Shown: positions 1 to 7,856 of the stretch, piece after piece
How the letters are laid out: the number at the start of each line of letters is the position of its first letter
How positions within the stretch are numbered: the first letter of the stretch is position 1
Origin: Myxococcus eversor
GTDB lineage: Bacteria; Myxococcota; Myxococcia; Myxococcales; Myxococcaceae
DNA: 64,000 nt
NCBI RefSeq assembly: GCF_010894455.1
Contig: NZ_JAAIXY010000023.1
Location: 111,827 to 175,826 of the forward strand
Reading direction: 5' to 3'
Translations under genes and position numbers: made by a program
Notes under the pieces: model-generated
What the model was told of the DNA's origin: nothing
The model's database searches: none
Seen by the model: only the letters and a program-made list of their open reading frames with translations

Positions 1-1373
1 CGATGGAGGCTCTCGCGCTCCATGCCGGCGCGTTCGGCGGCGTGGGTGACGTTGCCGCCGAACTCCTGCATCAACGCGGTGAGGTACTCGCGGGACACCG
101 TGTCGCGAGCGCCGTCCACCGCTTCGCGGTAGGGCAGCTTCGCCAGGGATTCGGCGGTGGCCCTCACGCCCGGGGCCGTAGCGCCCGAGGTGACACCGCG
201 TGACGTGGCCACTTCGGGAGGAAGGTCCTCAGGAGTGATTCGAATGCCTCGGGCCACGGCCACGGCTCGCGCCACCGCGTTCTCGAGCTGGCGCACGTTG
301 CCGGGCCAGTCGTAGGACGCGAGCGCGCGCAGGGCCTCGGCGGTGAAGCTCTCCACTTCGGGCCGTCCCGAGCGGGACAGGAAATACATCGCGAGCAGCG
401 GGACGTCCTCGCGTCGCTCTCGCAGCGCGGGCAGGCGCACCGTCACCACGTTGAGGCGGTAGTAGAGGTCCTCGCGGAAGCGGCCCGAGGCCACCTCGGC
501 GGACAAGTCACGGTGCGTGGCGGCCACCACGCGGACGTCTACTTTCACCGGCACGGTGGTGCCCACGCGTCGGACTTCCTTCTCCTGGAGGGCGCGGTTG
601 AGCTTCACCTGCACGGGCAGCGGGAGGTCTCCAATCTCGTCAAGGAAGAGCGTGCCGCCGTGGGCTTCCTCGAAGAGTCCGGGCTTCGCCGCCGTGGCGC
701 CCGTGAAGGCGCCCTTCGCGTGGCCGAACAGCTCGCTCTCCACGAGCTCCGCGGGGAGCGCGCCACAGTTCACAGCGACGAAGGGCTTCGCGGCGCGGGG
801 GCTCTCCTTGTGGACTGCTCGCGCGGCCAGCTCCTTGCCCGTGCCTGTCTCGCCCGTGAGAAGCACGGTGAGGTCTCTGGTCGCGACCTGGGAGAGCAGG
901 CCGTGCAGGGCGTGCATCGCGGCGCTGCCTCCCAGCAGCCCGTGGAGTTCAGGGGCTGACGCGAGACGCGCCTTCAGTCCCGCGGCCTCTCGTCCCTGGC
1001 GACGCTTCTCCAGCGCGCGGGCCACGACGAGCGCGACCTCGTCCGGGTCGAACGGCTTGGAGAGGTAGTCGTAGGCGCCTTCCTTGATGGCCTCGACGGC
1101 CTTGGGGATGCTGGCGAACGCGGTGACGAGAATCACCTCCGTGCCGGGCGCGCGGCGCTTCACCTCGCGCAGCACCGCGAAGCCGTCCGCTCCGGGCATC
1201 TGGATGTCCGTCACCACCACGTCGAAGTCACGTGACGCCAGGAGGGACATGGCCTGCTCGCCGTCAGCGGCCTCCGTCACCGCGTAGGCGTCTCCGAGGA
1301 TGCGGGAGAACAGCTTGCGCATGTTCTCCTTGTCGTCGACCACCAGGACGGCAGGCTGGGTTTGAGTGCTCAC
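1..1373 (-). CDS. Sigma-54-dependent NtrC-family response regulator (3' end outside window)
   Basis: Cytoplasmic transcriptional activator of a two-component pair; after phosphorylation it should drive sigma-54 promoters. Read from GTG at 1373, 457 codons are visible without a stop. The receiver domain (about 1-120) has the acidic pocket VVDD and phospho-acceptor Asp56 in VVVTDIQMPG, followed by a Thr (VTAF) and the conserved Lys (LSKPF). The AAA+ domain has Walker A GETGTGKE, the sigma-54 contact loop GAFTGA, Walker B TLFLDEIGD and the arginine-finger region FREDLYYRLNV. The start of a Fis-type HTH (GGNVTHAAERAGM) is reached at the window edge, so little is missing. The GTG overlaps the stop of the upstream sensor kinase by 4 bp (GTGA), so the two are translationally coupled. 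The family call is firm; the input signal and regulon are unknown. Confidence 0.96.
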   Translation of the reverse strand, partial: MSTQTQPAVLVVDDKENMRKLFSRILGDAYAVTEAADGEQAMSLLASRDFDVVVTDIQMPGADGFAVLREVKRRAPGTEVILVTAFASIPKAVEAIKEGAYDYLSKPFDPDEVALVVARALEKRRQGREAAGLKARLASAPELHGLLGGSAAMHALHGLLSQVATRDLTVLLTGETGTGKELAARAVHKESPRAAKPFVAVNCGALPAELVESELFGHAKGAFTGATAAKPGLFEEAHGGTLFLDEIGDLPLPVQVKLNRALQEKEVRRVGTTVPVKVDVRVVAATHRDLSAEVASGRFREDLYYRLNVVTVRLPALRERREDVPLLAMYFLSRSGRPEVESFTAEALRALASYDWPGNVRQLENAVARAVAVARGIRITPEDLPPEVATSRGVTSGATAPGVRATAESLAKLPYREAVDGARDTVSREYLTALMQEFGGNVTHAAERAGMERESLH

Positions 1374-2830
1374 GCCATCGCCTCCCGCTCGGCCGACGCG
1401 GGGGGCAATCGCAACGTGAAGCGCGCGCCTCCCAGCGGGCCCGTGTCCGCTTCGATGCGTCCTCCGTGGGCTTCCGCGATGGCCTGACTCACCGCGAGCC
1501 CCAGACCCGTGCCCGTGGACTTGGTGGTGAAGAAGGGCTCGAAGAGGCGGCGGTGGTCCTCGGGCTTCACACCGGGGCCGGAGTCGGAGACGGAGACGCT
1601 GGCGCCACCGTCGTTCGCGGGGGCGATTCGCACTTCGACGGTGCCATGTGTTCCCGCGGCCTCGGCGGCGTTCTTCACCAGGTTGAGGAGCACCTGACGC
1701 AGTCTCGCGGGCTGGGCCCACGCGCTCGCCGAACCTTCCACGCGCACGTCCACCTGCCCGAGTCTCTCCGCTTCGCGCAGCCTCGCCACCACGTCCTCAC
1801 ACGTCTCGCGCAGGGGGATTTGTTCCACCGGGCCCTGACCCGGACGGGAGAGGTCGAGGAGTCCTTCGACAATCTGCTGGCATCGCACGGCCTCCTCCTC
1901 CACCACTTTCAGGTCCTCGGCCAGGGCGCCTTCCGCCTTGCGCTGGAGGATGCGCACATAGCCGAGGATGACGCCGAGCGGGTTGTTGATTTCGTGCGCG
2001 ACGCCCGCGGCGAGCCGGCCGACGCTGGCGAGCTTCTCGTGCTGGACGAGCTGGGTCTGGTGCGTGCGCAGGGCCTCGGTCATCCGGTTGAACTGCGCGG
2101 CGAGTCGGCCAAGTTCTCCTGGGTCGTCCTCGGGGATTCGCGTGTGCAGGTCGCCCTGGGCGAGTCTCGCGGCGCCGTCGGACAGGCGTGCGACGGGGCG
2201 AGCCACGGAGTTTCCGATGTAGATGCCCACGCCCACGGCGAACAGCGTGGCGCCGCCGAGGAAGAGCAGGGCCCAGCGGAAGCTGGTGTGCTCGACGGCT
2301 GCGACGTGTTCCTCGAAGGAGCCGAGGGAGGTGTCGAAGCGACGCGCGAGGGCCTCGGCTCGGGCCTGGATGAGGGACACGCGCTCCAGGGCGCGGCCGT
2401 GGGCGGCGGTGACGGCGGCGTGGTCCTTCGCCAGCACGGCGGGCAGGAGCGTCTCGCGGTACAGGCGGTCCAGCGCGTCACCGTTCTCCTGGATGTCCGC
2501 CACCCAGGCGCGCTCCTCGGCGTCTTGAGCCTGCTCTCGGAGCCGGCGGGTGAGCGTCTCGACGCGCGCTCGCGACTCCTCGTGGAAGTGAACGTGGCTG
2601 GCGTTGCCGAGGATGATGGTGTGGGCCAGATGGGCGTACTGGTCCCTCACGGCGGTCGCCAGCTCGAGTGCCTCGCGAACCCGACCGCCGGCTTCGCGTA
2701 GTTCATGTGAGGCATCGTGAATGTCCGCCAGCCGAGCGAGCGCGAAGCCCGAGGCGGCGGTGAAGAGCGCCACCAGCGCACCGAAGGCGAGCAGCAGCTT
2801 GCGAGTCGTGGAGCCGGCGGTGGGAAGCAT
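1370..2830 (-). CDS. Membrane sensor histidine kinase (HAMP-HisKA-HATPase)
   Basis: Predicted inner-membrane kinase of 486 aa that phosphorylates the coupled NtrC-type regulator. It has a TM helix at about 11-33, a helical extracytoplasmic sensor region at about 34-182, and a second TM at about 185-207. HAMP follows at about 208-260. The HisKA phospho-acceptor is His279 in GVAHEINNPLG. The HATPase domain shows N box NLVKNAAEA (383-391), G1 DSGPG, F box FEPFFTTK and G2 GTGLGL. Start is ATG 2830; no strong Shine-Dalgarno is visible. It overlaps the downstream regulator by 4 bp. The sensor region matches no ligand-binding fold I recognise and resembles a four-helix bundle. Confidence 0.96.
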   Translation of the reverse strand: MLPTAGSTTRKLLLAFGALVALFTAASGFALARLADIHDASHELREAGGRVREALELATAVRDQYAHLAHTIILGNASHVHFHEESRARVETLTRRLREQAQDAEERAWVADIQENGDALDRLYRETLLPAVLAKDHAAVTAAHGRALERVSLIQARAEALARRFDTSLGSFEEHVAAVEHTSFRWALLFLGGATLFAVGVGIYIGNSVARPVARLSDGAARLAQGDLHTRIPEDDPGELGRLAAQFNRMTEALRTHQTQLVQHEKLASVGRLAAGVAHEINNPLGVILGYVRILQRKAEGALAEDLKVVEEEAVRCQQIVEGLLDLSRPGQGPVEQIPLRETCEDVVARLREAERLGQVDVRVEGSASAWAQPARLRQVLLNLVKNAAEAAGTHGTVEVRIAPANDGGASVSVSDSGPGVKPEDHRRLFEPFFTTKSTGTGLGLAVSQAIAEAHGGRIEADTGPLGGARFTLRLPPASAEREAMA

Positions 2831-2978
2831 CGCGTTCTATATAAGGGAGTGCGGGGCCGTGTGGGTGAGCGATGTCGGCGCGTGCACAGTCCCACTCGCC
2901 CATCACCCAGGTTGTCTCCGGGACTTCCTACCTTCGGTAGAATGCCTGTGTCGTTTCCTCTGTCGGGGGGACACAGCG

Positions 2979-3194
2979 ATGCCATGGATGACCTTCTGGG
3001 TCTGTGCGCTGTCCTGCGCCGTCATGGGCTGCCCGGAGGTACATCGACGTGATGGCCTCGTGGACCGGGCCGCGCATCAGGATGCACTGGAGAGCATTCC
3101 CACGGGCTGCTCCGAGGACGACTTCAGGCTCTTCTGCAGCGATGGTCGCGAGCAGAGCGAGACGTGCATCCAGACGTGTGGCGGTCAGCAATGA
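2979..3194 (+). CDS. Small putative lipoprotein, copy 1 of duplicated cassette
   Basis: Encodes 71 aa. I place the start at ATG 2979 because GGGGGG lies just upstream and the second copy (4721-4936) is conserved from exactly this codon. The N-terminus is hydrophobic with a lipobox-like VMGC (Cys18) but has no Lys or Arg before the hydrophobic core, which is unusual for a signal peptide. The mature part is short and charged with four Cys (GCSEDDF, LFCSDG, TCIQTCGG). Its TGA overlaps the ATG of the 292-aa Cys-rich gene (ATGA), so the two are probably co-translated partners. No family recognised. Confidence 0.72.
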   Translation: MPWMTFWVCALSCAVMGCPEVHRRDGLVDRAAHQDALESIPTGCSEDDFRLFCSDGREQSETCIQTCGGQQ

Positions 3195-4069
3195 ACGTGC
3201 GAACGATGCTGGGAGCAGGCATCGCGTTGTTGATTCCACTGCCTCTTGTCCTCACGACAAGCAGCCTGCTGCAACCAGACCTTCCTGAATACGTCCGGGG
3301 CCGGCGGGTCAGTCCCGTATTCACGCCAGAAGAACGCTCACGATTCCAGACCTACCATCGAAACTGCGGTGCAAAAGTGGGGTGCGACCCGCCACTGGGC
3401 TGCCTCTTCGATGAGCGTGCTCGCGCGATTTATTGCACGGACAGCCAGTGCTTCACGGATGCGCAGTGTCCCGACGGACAGACCTGTCGACTCCTCGCCA
3501 CCGCGAGACAAGACCCCGTGGTGCGCTATTGCGTGCCCGTGGGCATCCGCAAGGAAGGCGAGCGATGCGTGGACATCTCCGAGTCCCAGGAAGGCGCCTG
3601 TGGGCCCGGGCTGTATTGCTCCCGCGAAGGAAGCTTCTGCGGGCGACCGTGCAGTCTGGATGACGCCAGCACCTGTCCACCCCACTTCTTCTGCGTGGAC
3701 GACTATCCCGAACCGCTCTGCCTCCCCACCTGTGAGAAGAGCGGCTGCCCCGAAGGACAGCACTGCATCCGCCACGAAGGAGGCGCCTCCGCCTGCGCCA
3801 GGGTGTTCGGCCCTCAGTGCCAGCAGACACCCTGCCCTTCGGGCCAGACGTGCGAGTTCATGCACGCATCCCGTCTCCCCGACCGCATCTGGTCCGAGTG
3901 CGAGCTGCGCTGTGGCAAGGACTTCCACCCCTGCCCCGACGGCCGCGTTTGTGACGGCTGGGCCTGCGAGCAGCCCTGCGACCCCAAGGGCCCTAACACT
4001 TGCGACGAAGGCTACCGCTGCTTCCAGCGTCGCCCCTCCAGCCCCTGGGTCTGCCACCCCGACTGGTGA
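3191..4069 (+). CDS. Cys-rich secreted or membrane-anchored protein, copy 1
   Basis: Encodes 292 aa with a hydrophobic N-terminal segment (about 7-27, signal peptide or anchor) followed by a domain rich in regularly spaced Cys, typical of the disulfide-rich extracytoplasmic proteins of myxobacteria. Recurrent motifs are CxxxxxC/CPxGQxC (DAQCPDGQTC, GCPEGQHC, TPCPSGQTC). ATG 3191 overlaps the stop of the small lipoprotein gene by 4 bp. The paralogue at 4933-5811 has exactly the same length. The C-terminal 120 residues of the two are nearly identical (about 93% by eye), while the N-terminal part has drifted to roughly 60%. Function unknown; structural or surface-binding roles are guesses. Confidence 0.85.
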   Translation: MNVRTMLGAGIALLIPLPLVLTTSSLLQPDLPEYVRGRRVSPVFTPEERSRFQTYHRNCGAKVGCDPPLGCLFDERARAIYCTDSQCFTDAQCPDGQTCRLLATARQDPVVRYCVPVGIRKEGERCVDISESQEGACGPGLYCSREGSFCGRPCSLDDASTCPPHFFCVDDYPEPLCLPTCEKSGCPEGQHCIRHEGGASACARVFGPQCQQTPCPSGQTCEFMHASRLPDRIWSECELRCGKDFHPCPDGRVCDGWACEQPCDPKGPNTCDEGYRCFQRRPSSPWVCHPDW

Positions 4070-4720
4070 CGCCGTTTCGGCCCAGCGAAGTCCGAGCAGA
4101 GTCCACCGCCAAGCAGAACGGCCTCAGCGGTGGCCCTGCTATACATACCGAAAATCGAGAACGGCAATCTGTTTCAATCCACACCCGGCTTGCGAACCGA
4201 GCGATGCATCATGCCGAACGACAATGACCGCGCCGTTCGAGCCCTGATCCTCTCTCAGGGGCTCTCGTTGGGAAATCCCGACGGAGAACCCGACGACGGA
4301 GGCTGCGGCCCTTCATCGCCCCATTGAAAGTTCAGGAACATCCTGAGAATGGATGTACGGAGCGAGATGATGCATTGGACAACGGACTGGTGCTTGTTCA
4401 TCTGGTTCATTGACATCCCATGTTCAGATTTCCGTTCCGAATCTTCGGAGGAATCCGCGACCCAAGATGCTGCCATCCATGCTCCCGACAACATGTCCCT
4501 CCGTGTGACTCCTCATCCTGAATCGAACCATTACCGGTGCCTGACGTGCGCGGCCTGCTTCGGCGCCCGGCCACAAACAACTGCACATCTCCGCGTGCAT
4601 CACCTGCATCGAGAGCTTCGCAGTGTCCTGGCATGCACAGTCACAACACGTGCATCGGCAGATGAAGAATCAGCCTTCAGTAGGATGACCTCGCAGCGCA
4701 TCCTCCCGGGGGACACAGCG
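4070..4720 (+). other. 651-bp spacer between cassette copies, lower GC
   Basis: No convincing gene beyond a possible 38-codon frame at 4211-4327. The stretch around 4330-4680 is visibly poorer in G+C than its surroundings. It contains a short inverted repeat TCAGG-aacat-CCTGA at about 4333-4347. The last 45 bp match the region upstream of cassette copy 1. No transposase remnant or target-site duplication was seen. Confidence 0.5.
4211..4327 (+). CDS. Possible 38-aa peptide, hypothetical
   Basis: The open frame runs from ATG 4211 to TGA 4327. The product is acidic, with a Gly/Pro/Ser-rich tail containing one Cys (DGGCGPSSPH). Third-position GC is about 68%, lower than in neighbouring genes, and only a weak GAG precedes the ATG. 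The leader-plus-Gly/Cys-tail look resembles small peptide precursors, but no modification enzyme is adjacent. It may be chance. Confidence 0.2.
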   Translation: MPNDNDRAVRALILSQGLSLGNPDGEPDDGGCGPSSPH

Positions 4721-4936
4721 ATGCCGTGGATGACCTTCTGGGTCTGTGCGCTGTCCTGCGCCGTCATGGGCTGCCCGGAGGTGCATCGACGTGATGGCCT
4801 CGTGGACCGGGCCGCGCATCAGGATGCGCTGGAGAACATCCCTTCGCGCTGCTCCAGCGTGGAGCGCGAGCGCTACTGTGGCGGAGCGGCCTCGAAAAGC
4901 GCGGAATGCATCCAACGCTGTGGTGAAGTGGAATGA
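4721..4936 (+). CDS. Small putative lipoprotein, copy 2 of duplicated cassette
   Basis: Encodes 71 aa, same length as copy 1. The first 40 residues differ at only a couple of positions, including the charge-free hydrophobic start and lipobox-like VMGC. The C-terminal third is diverged but keeps the Cys pattern (RCSSVERERYC, CIQRCGE). Start ATG 4721 is preceded by GGGGGACACAGCG as in copy 1. An in-frame extension upstream to 4349 exists but is not conserved in copy 1, so I reject it. The TGA overlaps ATG 4933 of the Cys-rich partner. Confidence 0.72.
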   Translation: MPWMTFWVCALSCAVMGCPEVHRRDGLVDRAAHQDALENIPSRCSSVERERYCGGAASKSAECIQRCGEVE

Positions 4937-5811
4937 ACTGGCGGACACCCCTGGGGGTTGGAGTCGCGCTGCTCCTTCCGCTGCCATTGGTGCTCATCCT
5001 CGGCGGCACACTCCAACCCGAGCAACCGGAACACTTTCGAGGGCGCCCCGTCAGCCCCCTCCTCTCCAAAGAGGAACGCGGCCCACTGCGGACCTATCAC
5101 CGGAACTGCACTCGTAGCGCCGACTGTGAGGCCCCCCTGGGCTGCCTCATGGACGCCCGAGCACATGCTCAGTACTGCGCTGACAGCCAATGCATCACAG
5201 ATGCGCAATGCGAGGATGGGCAGCACTGTCGCCTCCTCGCGACGGAAGGCCCCGGTCCCATGGTGCGCTACTGCCTGCTTCTCGGCGTGCGCACGGAAGG
5301 AGAGCGGTGCATCAAGGTTCCCGCCTCTCGGGAAGAGGCCTGTGCACCAGGACTGATATGTGGGAGCCGAGACGGTTTCTGCGCGCGCACCTGCTCACTG
5401 ACGGAGCCGGGCAGCTGCGCTCCCAACTTCTTCTGCGCGGACACCCAACCCGAACCGCTCTGCCTCCCCACCTGTGAGAAGAGCGGCTGCCCCGAAGGTC
5501 AGCACTGCATCCGCCACGAACAGGGCGCCTCCGCCTGCGCCAGGGTGTTCGGCCCCCAATGCCAACAGACACCCTGCCCTTCGGGCCAGACGTGCGAGTT
5601 CATGCACGCGACCCATCTCCCCGACCGCATCTGGTCCGAGTGCGAGCAACGCTGCGGCAAGGACTTCCCCCCCTGCCCTGATGGCCTCGTCTGTGACGGA
5701 TGGGCCTGCGAGCAACCCTGCGACCCCAAGGGCCCCAACACCTGCGACGAAGCCTACCGCTGCTTCCAGCGTCGCCCCTCCAGTCCCTGGGTCTGTCACC
5801 CCGACTGGTGA
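4933..5811 (+). CDS. Cys-rich secreted or membrane-anchored protein, copy 2
   Basis: Encodes 292 aa, paralogue of the product of 3191-4069 with the same length and Cys spacing. The N-terminal hydrophobic segment (about 7-27) is followed by repeated Cys-rich modules (QCEDGQHC, GCPEGQHC, TPCPSGQTC, PCDPKGPNTC). The near-identity of the last 120 residues against a diverged N-terminal half suggests recent gene conversion of the 3' ends or selection acting differently on the two parts. Function not recognised. Confidence 0.85.
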   Translation: MNWRTPLGVGVALLLPLPLVLILGGTLQPEQPEHFRGRPVSPLLSKEERGPLRTYHRNCTRSADCEAPLGCLMDARAHAQYCADSQCITDAQCEDGQHCRLLATEGPGPMVRYCLLLGVRTEGERCIKVPASREEACAPGLICGSRDGFCARTCSLTEPGSCAPNFFCADTQPEPLCLPTCEKSGCPEGQHCIRHEQGASACARVFGPQCQQTPCPSGQTCEFMHATHLPDRIWSECEQRCGKDFPPCPDGLVCDGWACEQPCDPKGPNTCDEAYRCFQRRPSSPWVCHPDW

Positions 5812-5833
5812 CAGACCCGAGCCCACCTCGACA

Positions 5834-6793
5834 TCACGCGGGCAGCGACTTCAAGAACGACAACAGCGCGGCATTGACCTCGGCGGGACGCTCCTGCTGA
5901 ACCCAGTGTCCCGCGCCAGGAATGACGAGAATGTCCTTCAAGTGGGGCACCAGCGGCTTCATCAAATCCACCGGCGCCAGCGCACGACCCGGGTCCTTCT
6001 CTCCCGTGATGAACAGCGCGGGCTGCTCGATTTTCACCGTCGCCAGCTCGGGCAATTCCTCCCAGTCACGGTCCATGTTGCGATAGCGATTCAACCCACC
6101 CCGGAACCCGCTGCCCTCGAACTCCTTTACGAAGTACGCGACATCCTCCTCCGTGAGCCAGGCAGGCAACGTCTTGGGCGTCTCGATGCCCGTGAGAAAC
6201 CCGTCCCCCTGCTTCCTCGCGCGCACCAACTCCGACGTCGTGTCGAAGCCCGCGACGCTGCCCGCCAGCACCGTGCGCATCGTCCGCGAGACATCCGCCT
6301 CCAGCTCCGCCTCGGCGACGCCGGGCTGCTGGAAGTACTGGATGTAGAACCACTTCTCCTTGAACACCGCCTTGAAGAGCTGCGTGGGAGGCATGGGCGT
6401 ACGCCCCAGATGCGGAACACTCATGCCGACGACGGCCCTGAAGCGCTCCGGATGAAGCGCGGCACAGGTCCACGCCATCGCCGCACCCCAGTCGTGCCCC
6501 ACCACCACCGCCGTCTTCTCCCCGAGCGCGTCCAGCAGCCCCACGAAGTCCGCCACCAGGTTCTTCATGCTGTACGCCTCGACGGGCCCCGGCTTGTCGC
6601 TGCGTCCAAAACCTCGAACGTCCGGCGCCACGACGCGATAGCCCGCGGCCGCGAGCGCCGGGAGCTGATGCCGCCACGAGTACCAGGACTCCGGCCACCC
6701 ATGGAGCAGCAACACGAGAGGCCCCTTCCCCGCCTCCGCGACATGAAGGCGAATCCCGTTCGTCTCGAGCGTGCGATGTGTGATGTCGACCAT
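5834..6793 (-). CDS. Alpha/beta hydrolase, epoxide-hydrolase-like
   Basis: Soluble alpha/beta-hydrolase of 319 aa. It has the epoxide hydrolase/haloalkane dehalogenase signature: oxyanion motif HGWPE (31-35), nucleophile elbow VGHDWG with Asp101 as the likely nucleophile, and a C-terminal GAGHWVQ supplying the catalytic His. An Asp nucleophile favours epoxide hydrolase over esterase. Start ATG 6793 (MVDITHRTL) is the natural N-terminus of the fold; the frame stays open far upstream but antisense to the next gene, so that extension is rejected. It converges with the Cys-rich gene and is divergent from the metallo-hydrolase gene, 96 bp away. Substrate unknown. Confidence 0.92.
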   Translation of the reverse strand: MVDITHRTLETNGIRLHVAEAGKGPLVLLLHGWPESWYSWRHQLPALAAAGYRVVAPDVRGFGRSDKPGPVEAYSMKNLVADFVGLLDALGEKTAVVVGHDWGAAMAWTCAALHPERFRAVVGMSVPHLGRTPMPPTQLFKAVFKEKWFYIQYFQQPGVAEAELEADVSRTMRTVLAGSVAGFDTTSELVRARKQGDGFLTGIETPKTLPAWLTEEDVAYFVKEFEGSGFRGGLNRYRNMDRDWEELPELATVKIEQPALFITGEKDPGRALAPVDLMKPLVPHLKDILVIPGAGHWVQQERPAEVNAALLSFLKSLPA

Positions 6794-6889
6794 GATAGGG
6801 GCTCCATTCCCCTTGCGAACCGAACCGTCCCGCGAGCATGACAGAGGCTCGGGGCCTCGGGCTCCGGTGTCCTTCGAGGAGCACGCATC

Positions 6890-7825
6890 ATGGCCTTGCG
6901 CTTCAAGAACCTGGACGGCAGCGGCCCTCAGCCGTTCAGCACCGTCTTCAAATGGGCAGTCGCCGACAAGCTCACCGGCCGCCGCCGCAAGTCTCCCGGC
7001 CATGCGCCCGTCCCTCGCGTGGAGCCGGACCTCGCCCTGCTCGCCACGCCTCCCGCCCCCGGCGAGGGCGCGCGCCTCACCTGGCTGGGCCACGCGAGCT
7101 GGCTCGTCCAGCTCGACGGCCTGTCCCTCCTCATCGACCCCGTGCTGCGCGACGCCATCAACGTCGTCATCCACCGCAACGTCCCGCCCGGCGTCCCCAT
7201 CGACAAGCTGCCCCCCATCGCGGCAAGCCTCGTCTCCCACAACCACTACGACCATCTGGACCTGCCCACGCTCAACGACGTGGGCGCGCCCATCGTCACC
7301 GGCCTGGGACACGCTCCCGTGTTCAAGGGCGGCAAGCTCGCCGTCACCGAACTGGACTGGTGGCAGTCCACCCGAGTGGGCCCCGTCACCATCCACTACG
7401 TCCCCTCGCAGCACTGGAGCCGACGCGGCCTCAACGACGCCAACGAGATGCTCTGGGGCGGCTTCGTCATCGAGGGCTCCAGCGCCCGCGTCTACCACTC
7501 CGGTGACACCGCCTGGTTCGATGGCTTCCAGGAGATTGGCCGCCGCTTCCCCAAGCTCGACGCCGCCCTGCTCCCCATTGGCGCTTATGACCCGGAGTGG
7601 TTCATGAGCCGCCAGCACATGAACCCCGAGGACGCCGTCCGCGCCTTCGAGGCGCTCGGCGCCCGGGAGTTCCTCGCCATGCACTGGGGGACGTTCAAGC
7701 TCACCGACGAGCCGCTCGACGAACCGCCCCGCCGCCTGGACGCCGAGTGGAAGCGCCGGGGCTGGCCGCGAGAGCACGTCCACGTCCTACCGGTGGGTGG
7801 AACACTCACCGTGCGAGGCGGTTGA
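6890..7825 (+). CDS. Metallo-beta-lactamase-fold hydrolase (NAPE-PLD/UlaG-like)
   Basis: Encodes 311 aa. The dinuclear-metal motif is SHNHYDHLD (HxHxDH), followed by a downstream His in YHSGDTAWF and a third ligand in LAMHWGTF. The N-terminal WLGHASWLVQ and LLIDPVL strands are typical of the subgroup that includes N-acyl-phosphatidylethanolamine phospholipase D, so a lipid phosphodiesterase role is possible but not shown. There is no signal peptide. The next gene follows after 31 bp on the same strand. Confidence 0.92.
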   Translation: MALRFKNLDGSGPQPFSTVFKWAVADKLTGRRRKSPGHAPVPRVEPDLALLATPPAPGEGARLTWLGHASWLVQLDGLSLLIDPVLRDAINVVIHRNVPPGVPIDKLPPIAASLVSHNHYDHLDLPTLNDVGAPIVTGLGHAPVFKGGKLAVTELDWWQSTRVGPVTIHYVPSQHWSRRGLNDANEMLWGGFVIEGSSARVYHSGDTAWFDGFQEIGRRFPKLDAALLPIGAYDPEWFMSRQHMNPEDAVRAFEALGAREFLAMHWGTFKLTDEPLDEPPRRLDAEWKRRGWPREHVHVLPVGGTLTVRGG

Positions 7826-7856
7826 AACCCACCAGAGCCTGTGTTGAGGGTTGGCC

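Larger units (their letters stand above)
2979..4069 (+). repeat. Tandem duplication unit A (two-gene cassette)
   Basis: Unit A and unit B (4721-5811) are both exactly 1091 bp and carry the same two overlapping genes with the same ATGA junction. Similarity extends about 45 bp upstream of the first gene (CCTTCnGTAGnATG ... GGGGGACACAGCG in both), so the proximal promoter was copied too. Identity is very high at the start of the small gene and over the last 370 bp, and lower in between. Confidence 0.85.
4721..5811 (+). repeat. Tandem duplication unit B (two-gene cassette)
   Basis: Second 1091-bp copy of the unit at 2979-4069, direct orientation, offset 1742 bp. Gene order, lengths and the overlapping start/stop are preserved. 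Confidence 0.85.

Noticed and set aside
1232..2701. Long plus-strand open frame antisense to the sensor kinase
   Set aside because: Typical high-GC shadow frame: the minus strand encodes a full histidine kinase with all motifs.
4349..4720. In-frame N-terminal extension of the second small lipoprotein
   Set aside because: Not conserved in copy 1, which shares only the last 45 bp upstream; the hydrophobic start would become internal.
6794..7783. N-terminal extension of the epoxide-hydrolase-like gene
   Set aside because: It lies antisense to the metallo-hydrolase gene and the family's normal N-terminus is at 6793.
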